Below, piece after piece: positions 55,239-63,117 of a stretch of DNA of 64,000 nucleotides. Under the pieces are notes generated by a model. The model did no database searches. It was not told the origin of the DNA and saw only the letters and a program-made list of their open reading frames with translations. Numbering within the stretch: position 1 is the first letter of the stretch; every line of letters starts with the position of its first letter. This DNA is from Bradyrhizobium viridifuturi (lineage in GTDB: Bacteria > Pseudomonadota > Alphaproteobacteria > Rhizobiales > Xanthobacteraceae), in assembly GCF_001238275.1 (NCBI RefSeq), contig NZ_LGTB01000023.1:1-64000 (forward strand), in the 5' to 3' direction. The position numbers and the translations under genes were made by a program.

Positions 55239-55631
55239 TCACGCGGCGGCGATCGCCTCGATCTCCAGCAACCATTTGCTGTCGACGGTCTCGGCGATCA
55301 TGACCGTCAGCGCGGGCTGATGCTCCCCGAGCATCCTGCGACGAATGGTGCGGTTGGCCAGGAGCTGATCCCGATCGGTCAGGAACGTGGTGACCTTGAC
55401 CAGATGCTCGACGCGAAGGCCGGCGGCGGCGAGCACCTCGATGACATTGCGCCAGGCCTGCTCGCATTGGGCCTCGAAGCCCTCGGGCACGGTTCCGTCG
55501 CATCTCTCAGGCACCTGGCCGCTGATGAAGAGCAGGCGGCGATGCTGCGTCAGTTCAAGTCCCATGCAGTACCCGCCGGCGGGCGGGTGGACCGTCGCGG
55601 GATTGTGGCTGACGATGTGAGCTGCGGGCAT
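55239..55631 (-). CDS. RidA (YjgF/YER057c/UK114) family protein
   Basis: A 130-residue trimeric Rid-family protein. 'LFISGQVPERCDGTVPEGFE' and 'CEQAWRNVIEVLAAAGLRVE' and 'VKVTTFLTDRD' are family features. The arginine typical of enamine/imine deaminases falls in 'ANRTIRRRMLGEHQPALTVM' but its exact position cannot be checked here, so activity is uncertain. It lies between the ATC-hydrolase-like gene and the LysR gene and starts 128 bp before the LysR start, divergently. Confidence 0.75.
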   Translation of the reverse strand: MPAAHIVSHNPATVHPPAGGYCMGLELTQHRRLLFISGQVPERCDGTVPEGFEAQCEQAWRNVIEVLAAAGLRVEHLVKVTTFLTDRDQLLANRTIRRRMLGEHQPALTVMIAETVDSKWLLEIEAIAAA

Positions 55632-55758
55632 GGGTGTCTCCGGATTGCGGCCTGACCGTATCCGGCGGTGTCGCCGCGGCGCAAAGCATGTTTGCTGCGG
55701 TTCAACGCAAGAAAATCTATTGCAAGGCCACCGCCTGTCGGTGTCAAACTCCCGCGCG

Positions 55759-56376
55759 ATGACCTACGCCCTGCCACCTCTCAACGCGCTCCGTGCCTTC
55801 GAGGCCGCCGCGCGGCATCTCAGTTTCAAACTGGCCGCGCACGAGCTGCACGTGACGCCTGCCGCCGTGGGGCAGCAGGTGAAAGCGCTGGAGGCGCGTC
55901 TCGGCGTGCAGTTGTTCGAGCGGCTGCATAAGCAACTGATCCTGACTGCGGCCGGGCAGGCCTATTTGCCGGGAATCTCCGAAGGCTTTCGCCATATCGC
56001 GGACGCGACCTCGCAATTGAAACCGGCGGCTGCGGTGCTGCTGCAATTGGGGGTCCATGGCAGCTTCGACCTGCGCCGCCTCAAATTGGCGGAGTTTCGC
56101 AGTGCGCATCTGGAAATCGGTCTGCAGGTGCTGCAGCCCGCGGGCTTGCACGAGTTGGTCGAGGGCAAGGTCGACCTCCTGATCGTCCGCGGCCTTGGCC
56201 ACCATCCGGGCTATCGTTGCGACCGGCTCAACGAGGGATCCGGTTTGGGGGATTGGCTGATTGCGCCTGAAGGCACCGCAGATTGTCCCGAGGTCGTCAG
56301 CTTCCGCGAATGGCTGCGCGCCGTGCTGCTCGAGAACCCGCTCGCAAACCAACGCCGCCCTCGTCTGGTCGGATAG
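55759..56376 (+). CDS. LysR family regulator with a shortened effector domain
   Basis: A 205-residue GcvA/LysR-type protein. 'PPLNALRAFEAAARHLSFKL' and 'AAHELHVTPAAVGQQVKALE' form the complete winged helix. The usual effector domain of about 200 residues is reduced to about 110. 'FRSAHLEIGLQVLQPAGLHE' opens it and 'VVSFREWLRAVLLENP' closes it, while the central part is missing. The frame is open, so an internal in-frame deletion seems likely. It may bind DNA without sensing a ligand. Likely targets: the divergent ridA-like gene or the liv operon. Confidence 0.7.
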   Translation: MTYALPPLNALRAFEAAARHLSFKLAAHELHVTPAAVGQQVKALEARLGVQLFERLHKQLILTAAGQAYLPGISEGFRHIADATSQLKPAAAVLLQLGVHGSFDLRRLKLAEFRSAHLEIGLQVLQPAGLHELVEGKVDLLIVRGLGHHPGYRCDRLNEGSGLGDWLIAPEGTADCPEVVSFREWLRAVLLENPLANQRRPRLVG

Positions 56377-56506
56377 CGGACCTGCGCTGCGATGATGGCA
56401 GTACACCCCTGATTTGCCCGACGTGTCAAGGTGATTTCGTAAAAAGCGAAATAACGCCCGGCACCGGCCGGCGACTGTGCATGGGGTTGTTTTCGATATT
56501 TTGGTG

Positions 56507-57220
56507 TCAGTGCCCGCCGAGATAGGCGGTGATCAGCCGGGGATCGTGAATCAGGTCCTTGGCGGGGCCCGACTGCACGATCTCGCCGGTCTCCAGCACG
56601 TAGCCGTAATCGGCCGTCTCGAGCGCGGCGCGGGCGTTCTGCTCGACCAGCAGGATCGAGACGCCGAGGTCGCGGAGCGAGGCGATGGTGCGAAAGATCT
56701 CGCGCACGATCAGCGGCGCAAGGCCGAGACTGGGCTCGTCGAGCATCAGCAGGGCAGGCTTTGCCATCAGAGCGCGCCCGAGCGCGAGCATCTGGCGCTC
56801 GCCGCCTGAGAGCGTGCCGGCGGCCTGGCGTTGCCGCTCCCTCAGGCGGGGAAAGCGATCATAGACCTCGTCCAGTGTCTTCTGGACGCCCGAGCGGTCG
56901 CGCAGGCTGTAGGAGCCGAGCAGAAGGTTGTCGGCGACCGACATGTCGGAGAACAGCTCGCGCTTCTCCGGAACGAGGCAGAGCCTGTGTTCGACGCGAT
57001 CCTCGACCGACATCTTCCGGATGTCGCTGCCGCGAAATACCATGCTGCCGCGCGATGCGAGCAGGCCGATGGCGGCCATCAGCAGCGTGGTCTTGCCGGC
57101 GCCGTTCGGACCGATCACGGTCACGATCTGTCCCTCGTCGACCGACAGCGACACGTTGCGGACGGCCTCGACGTTGTCGTAGCAGACGGTCACGTCGGTC
57201 ATGGAGAACATCCGGCTCAC
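56507..57220 (-). CDS. livF: Branched-chain amino-acid-type ABC transporter ATPase (LivF)
   Basis: A 237-residue ABC ATPase. Walker A 'GPNGAGKTTLLMAA' near 37, signature 'LSGGERQMLALGRAL', Walker B 'LLMLDEPSLGLAP' and H-loop region 'ILLVEQNA'. It energises uptake with the LivM-LivG fusion and LivH. The substrate is probably an aromatic or amino-acid compound of the catabolic region, not necessarily branched-chain amino acids. GTG start, coupled to the previous gene by a GTGA overlap. It is the last gene of the leftward liv operon. Confidence 0.88.
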   Translation of the reverse strand: MSRMFSMTDVTVCYDNVEAVRNVSLSVDEGQIVTVIGPNGAGKTTLLMAAIGLLASRGSMVFRGSDIRKMSVEDRVEHRLCLVPEKRELFSDMSVADNLLLGSYSLRDRSGVQKTLDEVYDRFPRLRERQRQAAGTLSGGERQMLALGRALMAKPALLMLDEPSLGLAPLIVREIFRTIASLRDLGVSILLVEQNARAALETADYGYVLETGEIVQSGPAKDLIHDPRLITAYLGGH

Positions 57221-58986
57221 GCGACGCCTCCGAGATAGGCCTCTTGCACCCGTTCATCGCTGCGGATCGCGCTCGGGATGCCCTCGCAGAGCTTGGAGCC
57301 GAAATCGAGCACCACGATGCGGTCGACCAGCGACATCACGAACTCCATGTCGTGCTCGACGATCAGGATGGTCAGGTGATCCGCCCGCAGCGAGCGGAGC
57401 AGCTCCGCCAGTCGCACCTTTTCCTGGCGGCGCAGGCCGGCCGCCGGCTCGTCCAGTACCAGCAGCGCGGGATCCGCGGCGAGGGCGCGCGCGATCTCCA
57501 GGATGCGCTGGTTGCCGAGCGGAAGATTGCCGGCGAGCTCGAAAGGCTTGTCGCCGAGCCCGACGCGCTCGAGCTGCATCAGCGCCTCGTGGCGGGCGCT
57601 GGCTTCCTCGCGCTGGTTGAGGCGAAACGCGCCGGCGAGAAGACCGCTGCTGGTTCGGCTGTAGGTGCCGAGCATGACGTTCTCCAGCAGGCTCATGCGC
57701 GGCCGCAGCTTGACATGCTGGAAAGTCCGGGCGACGCCGGCCTTGGCGATGCGGGACTGCGGATCGCGCGTGATCGAGCGTCCGGCGAAGGCGATTTCGC
57801 CCTTGCTGACCCGCAGCGCGCCGGTCAGGCAGTTGAACATCGTGCTCTTGCCGGCGCCGTTCGGGCCAATGACGGCGAGGATCTCGCCCGATCTCACCTC
57901 GAAGCTGACATTGTTGACCGCGATGAGGCCGCCGAAACGGCGCTCGGCGCCATCGACCTTCAGAAGCAGTTCGCCCGGTGTCGGCTGCGGGCGGCGCGGC
58001 AGCGGTGGCGCCGGCTGCGGCCGTTCGCGCCTGATCTTCGGCAGATAGCGCGCGATTGAAGGCACGATGCCCTGCCGCGCCCATTGCAGAAACAGGATGA
58101 ACAGCGCGGAGAATGCGACGATCTCGAGCTGCCCCGATGCGCCCTTGGCGATCAGCGGCAGATAATCCTGCACGCTGTTCTTGAGCAGGGTGACGATGGC
58201 GGCGCCGACGACACCGCCGAGCAGGCTGCCCGCGCCGCCGACCATCGTCATCATCAGATACTCGATGCCCATGCTGGCATCGAACGGACCCGGGCTGATG
58301 AAGCGGCTCATATGCGCGTAGAGCCAGCCGGAGAGCGAGGCCAGGAACGCCGCGATCACGAATGTCACGAGCTTGATCCGGAACGCGTTGATGCCGAGGC
58401 TCTCGACCAGCGTATTGCCGCCGCGCAGCGCACGCATGGCGCGACCGAGCCGCGAGTCCAGGAGATTGTAGCCGAGCAGGAGCACCAGGGCGACGATGCC
58501 CCAGATCAGGTAATAGATCTGGGCGCTGGAGACGAGTGCGAAGGAGCCGAGGCTGATCGGCGGGATCGACGAGATGCCGTTGAAGCGGCCGAGCCCGTCG
58601 ACGTTGCCGAACAGGAAGCCGATCGCGAGCCCCCAGGCGACGGTCGAGAGCGACAGGAAATGGCCCTGCAGGCGCAAGGTGACGACGCCGAGGACAGCCG
58701 CGACGCCGCAGGTCAGCACCACCCCGAACAGCAGGCCGAGCCAGGGCGATTGCCCGTTCAGGGCGGAGACCCACGCCGTCGCATAGGCCGCGATGCCGAC
58801 GAACGCGGCCTGTCCGAACGACACGATGCCGCCGACGCCGGTGAGCAGCGCAAGGCCGATGGCGACGAGCGAATAGATGCCGATATAGTTCATCAGCGTG
58901 ATGCTGAACGGGCTCAGCACGACGGGTGCGAGTGCGAGGCACGCCAGTGCCGCTATCGCAGCGAGCTGAACATGAAGGCGCGTCAT
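57217..58986 (-). CDS. LivM-LivG fusion (ABC permease + ATPase)
   Basis: A 589-residue fusion. Residues 1-320 are the LivM-type permease, with about 9 helices and the family segment 'LLTGVGGIVSFGQAAFVGIA'. A Pro/Arg linker (about 320-345) leads to a LivG-type ATPase: Walker A 'VIGPNGAGKSTMFNCLTGAL' near 375, signature-like 'LPLGNQRILEIARALAADP', Walker B 'LLVLDEPAAGL'. The signature motif reads LPLGNQ in place of LSGGQ, as in many LivG proteins. The ATG at 58986 overlaps the LivH stop. Fusions of these two subunits occur in some alphaproteobacteria. Confidence 0.85.
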   Translation of the reverse strand: MTRLHVQLAAIAALACLALAPVVLSPFSITLMNYIGIYSLVAIGLALLTGVGGIVSFGQAAFVGIAAYATAWVSALNGQSPWLGLLFGVVLTCGVAAVLGVVTLRLQGHFLSLSTVAWGLAIGFLFGNVDGLGRFNGISSIPPISLGSFALVSSAQIYYLIWGIVALVLLLGYNLLDSRLGRAMRALRGGNTLVESLGINAFRIKLVTFVIAAFLASLSGWLYAHMSRFISPGPFDASMGIEYLMMTMVGGAGSLLGGVVGAAIVTLLKNSVQDYLPLIAKGASGQLEIVAFSALFILFLQWARQGIVPSIARYLPKIRRERPQPAPPLPRRPQPTPGELLLKVDGAERRFGGLIAVNNVSFEVRSGEILAVIGPNGAGKSTMFNCLTGALRVSKGEIAFAGRSITRDPQSRIAKAGVARTFQHVKLRPRMSLLENVMLGTYSRTSSGLLAGAFRLNQREEASARHEALMQLERVGLGDKPFELAGNLPLGNQRILEIARALAADPALLVLDEPAAGLRRQEKVRLAELLRSLRADHLTILIVEHDMEFVMSLVDRIVVLDFGSKLCEGIPSAIRSDERVQEAYLGGVA

Positions 58987-60026
58987 TCCTCGATCTCCTC
59001 CTCGGAATGCAGCGAGGCGAGGGATCGCCAGATCAGGATCGGGATCAGCAGCGAGAACACGATGACGTCTTTCAGCGCGCTGCTCTGGAACGATGCGAAG
59101 CTTTCGAGGATGCCGACCCCAACCGCGCCAATCGCGGCACCGGGATAGCTGGTCATGCCGCCGACGATGGCGCCGACGAATGCCTTGAGGCCGATCAGGA
59201 AGCCGGAATCGTAGAACACGGTATTGACCGGCGCGATCAGGATGCCCGATACGCCGGCCATCAGCGAACCCAGCAGATAGGCGATGGTGCCGGCGCGCGC
59301 CGGCCGGATTCCCATCAGCCGCGAGCCGGTCCGGTTCACCGCGGTGGCGCGGAGCGATTTGCCGACCAGCGTGAAGTCGAAGAACAGATAAAGCAGGCCG
59401 CTGAAGACCAGCGCGGCGATCACGATCAGCATGGTCTGGCCCGAGATCAGGACGCCCGCGAACTCCGTCGAGAACGACGTCAGCGGCTCGGTCCGGACCC
59501 CCTCGGGGCCGAAGAACAGCAGACCAAGACCGACCAGCGCGAAATGCAGCGCCACGGAGACCGTCAGCAGCAGCAGCACGGTGCCGTCGGCGATCGGACG
59601 GAAGACGATCCGGTCCAGCAGAGGCGCGATCGGCGTGATCAGCATCAGCGCCAGCACGAGCCGGACCGCAAGTGGCGGGTCCGTCCGCATGGCGAGCCAG
59701 GCGATGCCGACCACTGCCAGGGGAATGGCGAGATAGAACAGAAGCGCGCGCGGCAGCAGGCGGATATCGCCGTTTCGAATGAGCGAAATGATCTCGATCA
59801 AGGTCGCAAGGCACGCCAGCACCACGACCAGCGCGCCGGTCCCCGGAAAGCGCTTGGCATCGAGGGCCGCAAGCGTCAGCGCGGTGAAGGCGGCGATGTC
59901 GCCGAACGGAATGAAGATGACCCGCGTCACCGTGAAGATGAGGACGGTACCGATCGCCACCAGCGCGTAGACCGCACCGGTGGCGATTCCGTCGATCGCA
60001 AGGATGGCCGCGATGTCGCTCGTCAT
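58983..60026 (-). CDS. livH: Branched-chain amino-acid-type ABC permease (LivH)
   Basis: A 347-residue inner-membrane permease with about 8-9 helices. The N terminus 'GIATGAVYALVAIGTVLIFT' and the C-terminal 'KAFVGAIVGGMTSYPGAAIG' are hallmarks of LivH/LivM-type permeases. The family's central loop is represented by 'RTGSRLMGIRPARAGTIAYL'. It is longer than the usual 290-300 residues because of extra helices in the N-terminal half. It follows livK by 42 bp and overlaps the LivM-LivG gene by ATGA. Confidence 0.85.
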   Translation of the reverse strand: MTSDIAAILAIDGIATGAVYALVAIGTVLIFTVTRVIFIPFGDIAAFTALTLAALDAKRFPGTGALVVVLACLATLIEIISLIRNGDIRLLPRALLFYLAIPLAVVGIAWLAMRTDPPLAVRLVLALMLITPIAPLLDRIVFRPIADGTVLLLLTVSVALHFALVGLGLLFFGPEGVRTEPLTSFSTEFAGVLISGQTMLIVIAALVFSGLLYLFFDFTLVGKSLRATAVNRTGSRLMGIRPARAGTIAYLLGSLMAGVSGILIAPVNTVFYDSGFLIGLKAFVGAIVGGMTSYPGAAIGAVGVGILESFASFQSSALKDVIVFSLLIPILIWRSLASLHSEEEIEE

Positions 60027-60068
60027 GGAGACGCCGTTCCCCCGTTCTGCCCGCCGGCCATCTTTCGC

Positions 60069-61220
60069 CTACGGCGCGTACTTCCAGGCGCCGCCGGTCA
60101 GGCGGACCACCACCAGCGAGCGCTCGTCGACGCCGGTCACCGCGCCGGGCTTGAAGTTGTAGACGGCATGCACGCCGGGCAGTTCCTTGGTGCTGAGGAT
60201 GGCATCGCGCAGCGCGGTGCGGAATTCGGCCGTGCCGGGCTTTGCGGTCTTCAGCGCCCGTTCGGCGGCGTTGGCAAAGATCAGCCAGGCATCGAAGGAG
60301 TAGGCGGAGAACCCGTCGGTGGTCGGAATGTTGTGGGTCTTCTGGTAGACCGCGCGGAAATCGAGCGCGATCTTCTTGGCAAAGTGCTCATCCGGAAGCT
60401 GTTCGGCCACGATCACGGGGCCCGCGGAGACCTGAATGCCCTCGGCGGCCTTGCCGCCCACGGTGACGAAGTCCGGATTGACCAGCGCCACGGTGCCGTA
60501 GGTATTGCCCTTGAAGCCGCGTTCGGAAAGCGTGATGAGCGGCAGCGCGCCCTGCGTGCCGGAGCCGCCGATCAGCACCGCGTCGGGACGCGCGGCCATG
60601 ACCTTCAGGATCTGCGCGGTCACCGAGGTATCGGTGCGGGCATAGCGCTCGTTGGTCTGCACCTTGATGTCGTCGGTCGGCTCGGCGGCCTTGGCGCCGT
60701 TGTAGACGAGGTCGCCCCACGCATCGGAGAAGCCGATATAGCCGATGTTTTTCATGCCGTCGCGCTTCATCCGGTCGGCGACGATCTTGACCAGCAGCGA
60801 GGCCGGCTGCGGCACCGCGACCACCCATTGCTCCGGCGAGTCCGGAAGCTTGCCGAGGGGCGAGATTGCGATCATCGGCACCTTCAATTCGCTGGCGACG
60901 GCCGCCATGGCGATGGTCGAGGGGGTCGTCGCGGTGCCGATTATGAGGTCGACCTTCTCCTCCTCGACGAGCTTGCGCGCGTTGCGCGTCGCGGCTGACG
61001 GATCGGAGCCGTCGTCGAGCTGGATCAGGCGGATGGTCTCGCCGTTGATCGTCTTCTTGTATTCATAGGCGGCATTGATGCCGCGCCCATAGGGGATGCC
61101 GATCGACGCGCCGTTGCCGCTCAGCGAGGTAACGAAGCCGATCGTGATGTCGGCCTGCGCCGCCGGTGCCGCGAACACGCCGGCGACAAGTGCGAGTAAC
61201 CCCAGGGTCTTCTGCCGCAT
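60069..61220 (-). CDS. livK: Branched-chain amino-acid-type periplasmic substrate-binding protein (LivK)
   Basis: A 383-residue type I periplasmic binding protein. N-terminal signal peptide 'RQKTLGLLALVAGVFAAPAA'. The mature part starts 'DITIGFVTSLSGNGASIGIP'. 'VVAVPQPASLLVKIVADRMK' and 'YGTVALVNPDFVTVGGKAAE' fit the LivK fold. The ligand cannot be read from sequence; aromatic acids are possible given the context. ATG at 61220 with GGAGGA upstream. It is first in the liv operon, whose promoter probably lies in 61221-61400. Confidence 0.87.
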   Translation of the reverse strand: MRQKTLGLLALVAGVFAAPAAQADITIGFVTSLSGNGASIGIPYGRGINAAYEYKKTINGETIRLIQLDDGSDPSAATRNARKLVEEEKVDLIIGTATTPSTIAMAAVASELKVPMIAISPLGKLPDSPEQWVVAVPQPASLLVKIVADRMKRDGMKNIGYIGFSDAWGDLVYNGAKAAEPTDDIKVQTNERYARTDTSVTAQILKVMAARPDAVLIGGSGTQGALPLITLSERGFKGNTYGTVALVNPDFVTVGGKAAEGIQVSAGPVIVAEQLPDEHFAKKIALDFRAVYQKTHNIPTTDGFSAYSFDAWLIFANAAERALKTAKPGTAEFRTALRDAILSTKELPGVHAVYNFKPGAVTGVDERSLVVVRLTGGAWKYAP

Positions 61221-61848
61221 TTGCGTTGTCCTCCGTTGATGCTGGGTACGAATGTCTGCAAGCCGGGCAGGAGCCCGAGCTACGAACGAACCGGTTGAAG
61301 GCATTGCTGCAGCGCCAGACGCCGGGCGCTGCGAGGGGAAATTTCGCTTGGCCGGGGCGTCAGCGGCCATGGCGAGGCGTGCCGCTTGAATAGCGGGCGG
61401 GGCGACTGCAGCCCGCGGGCGTCTGTCGAAGCGAAAGAAGACGAATGCCGTCGACGCGCTGCGCGACCGGCGATGCTGCTGCCGGCCATTGCGGCCCGAC
61501 GCTAGTCCACGCGATTGAGTTTCTCAAAATCGGTGCCCTGCAACATCATCGTCATGGCCACCGGCAGCGGCCGGTGGTCGATTACTTAAAGCCTAAAGTA
61601 TTCTCCGTGGCGCCGTCAACACGTGTCACGGGGCTGTCAGAAAAAAATGTTGTTGCATACAATTTCGTCCGCGCGCGCCATTTTCCTTCATTTCTTTCTC
61701 CCGAAAATTGGGTCGTTGGGCTGCGATGGAGCAGTCGCCTTGGCAGGCTCCGCCGCGCGCATTTGACGCGTCAATTAGTTTATGGTTGAAATATCTGCGT
61801 CGGCAGGCCGACGGCCGATGCTCCCGTCACCGCTTGAGGAGAAGGGCG
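61221..61848. other. Divergent intergenic region
   Basis: 628 bp between livK (leftward) and the racemase-like gene (rightward). Composition drops to AT-rich near 61580-61700 (for example an A7 run at 61641-61647), probably the promoter zone for the rightward gene. I see no convincing gene or long inverted repeat, and no TACATGTA operator like those of the dioxygenase and iorA promoters. Confidence 0.5.
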
Positions 61849-62631
61849 ATGCGCATCTTCTGGCAGAGTTTCGTCGATGCGAGCGTGAACGCGCCCTATA
61901 TGGCGCGGCTGTCGGAGTACCTCAACAACATCGCCGCGCCCGGCACGACGGTTCAGGTCGAGGGCATTTCGCCGCCGGACCGGGAGTTCGGCCGGCTCGC
62001 CGAACTGCGCTGCGCGGTTCAGGCAATCGACAACGGCATCGCGGCCGAAGAGAGCGGGTTCGACGCCTTCGTGATGGGCCACTTCCAGGATCCCGGGCTT
62101 TACGAGCTCCGTGCGACGCTCGACATTCCAGTGATCGGGACCGGCGAGGCGACGTTGCTTGCGGCCTCGCAGCTCGGCCGGCGGCTCGGCCTCGTGACGC
62201 TCGATCCGGTGTTCGAGGTCTGGCACTACGAGCAGGCCGAACGTTACGGGCTCGGTGATCGCGTCGTTCATGTGACCGGCCTCGGTTGCAAGCCGGAGGA
62301 TTTCGCGCAAGCGTTCGCGGGCGATCAGGCGGCCCATGGCCGGATGATCGAGGATTTTCTGGCCTGCGCCCTTCCACTGGTGGAGCGCGGAGCCGACGTG
62401 GTGATCCCCGCCGGCGTACTGCCGGGCCTGCTGATCGGGCGGGAGCACGGCCTGAAGGTCGGCCACGCACCGGTGGTGAACTGTGCCGCAGTGGCATTGA
62501 AGAGCGCCGAGATGTGGGTGCAGCTCAGGCAGCTCAACGGCACCGAGCCGAGCCGCGGGCCGAGCTTCAAACGCGCCAGCGCGCTCGCCCGCGACGATTT
62601 CCGGGCGATGCTCGCGCGCAACAAGCGTTAG
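61849..62631 (+). CDS. Asp/Glu/hydantoin racemase-like protein without the catalytic cysteines
   Basis: A 260-residue protein of the Asp/Glu racemase fold. 'FDAFVMGHFQDPGLYELRAT' and 'VIGTGEATLLAASQLG' correspond to the first half, and 'GADVVIPAGVLPGLLIG' to the second. Family racemases have Cys in both halves (C in 'GCFGDPG'-like and 'GCAG'-like motifs). Here the positions are His and Ala. Decarboxylase or isomerase members with altered cysteines exist, so the chemistry is unknown. GAGGAGAAGG precedes the ATG. It starts the operon with ohr and the thiolase-like gene. Confidence 0.7.
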   Translation: MRIFWQSFVDASVNAPYMARLSEYLNNIAAPGTTVQVEGISPPDREFGRLAELRCAVQAIDNGIAAEESGFDAFVMGHFQDPGLYELRATLDIPVIGTGEATLLAASQLGRRLGLVTLDPVFEVWHYEQAERYGLGDRVVHVTGLGCKPEDFAQAFAGDQAAHGRMIEDFLACALPLVERGADVVIPAGVLPGLLIGREHGLKVGHAPVVNCAAVALKSAEMWVQLRQLNGTEPSRGPSFKRASALARDDFRAMLARNKR

Positions 62632-62664
62632 CGCGAACAGTCGGTCAGTTCTGGAGAACGAGTC

Positions 62665-63093
62665 ATGATGAGACCCGAGAAGATCCTCTACGAGACCGAG
62701 GTGACGGCGACGGGCGACCGCGACGGCAACGCGGCAAGTGCCGACGGACTGCTGTCGGTGTCGCTGTCCGTGCCGAAATCGCTGGGCGGCCCCGGCGGCG
62801 AGGGAACCAACCCGGAGCAGCTCTTTGCGGCCGGTTATGCCGCGTGCTTTCTCGGCGCGGTCAAGCTCGTGGCGCGCACCAGGAAGATCACGCCCGCTGC
62901 CGAGCCGTCCGTCATCGCGAAGGTTGCCATGGGACCGGTTCCTGTCGGCTGTGCGCTCGCGGTCGAACTGAGGGTCAACTTGCCCGGCGTCGAGAAGGCG
63001 GTGGCGGAGGAGATCGTCGCGGGCGCGCACGAGCGATGCCCCTATTCGAATGTTATTCGTGGCAATATCGACGTGAAGCTGACGGTGATCTGA
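62665..63093 (+). CDS. ohr: Organic hydroperoxide resistance protein (Ohr/OsmC family)
   Basis: A 142-residue thiol peroxidase. The two redox cysteines are present: 'AAGYAACFLGAVKLV' near residue 61 and 'RCPYSNVIRGN' near 125. The central 'GTNPEQLFAAGY' is the Ohr hallmark. It detoxifies fatty-acid and organic peroxides. Here it may protect against oxidative stress from the dioxygenase reactions. It lies 33 bp after the racemase-like gene. No OhrR regulator is recognised; the two MarR genes at 45-46 kb look tied to the catabolic operons. Confidence 0.9.
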   Translation: MMRPEKILYETEVTATGDRDGNAASADGLLSVSLSVPKSLGGPGGEGTNPEQLFAAGYAACFLGAVKLVARTRKITPAAEPSVIAKVAMGPVPVGCALAVELRVNLPGVEKAVAEEIVAGAHERCPYSNVIRGNIDVKLTVI

Positions 63094-63117
63094 GGCGGCA
63101 GGCAAGGCAGGCGGCTG

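Noticed and set aside
59000..61000. 690-residue + strand frame (58926-60998)
   Set aside because: It is antisense to livH and livK and made of Gln/Asp/Arg-rich low-complexity sequence.
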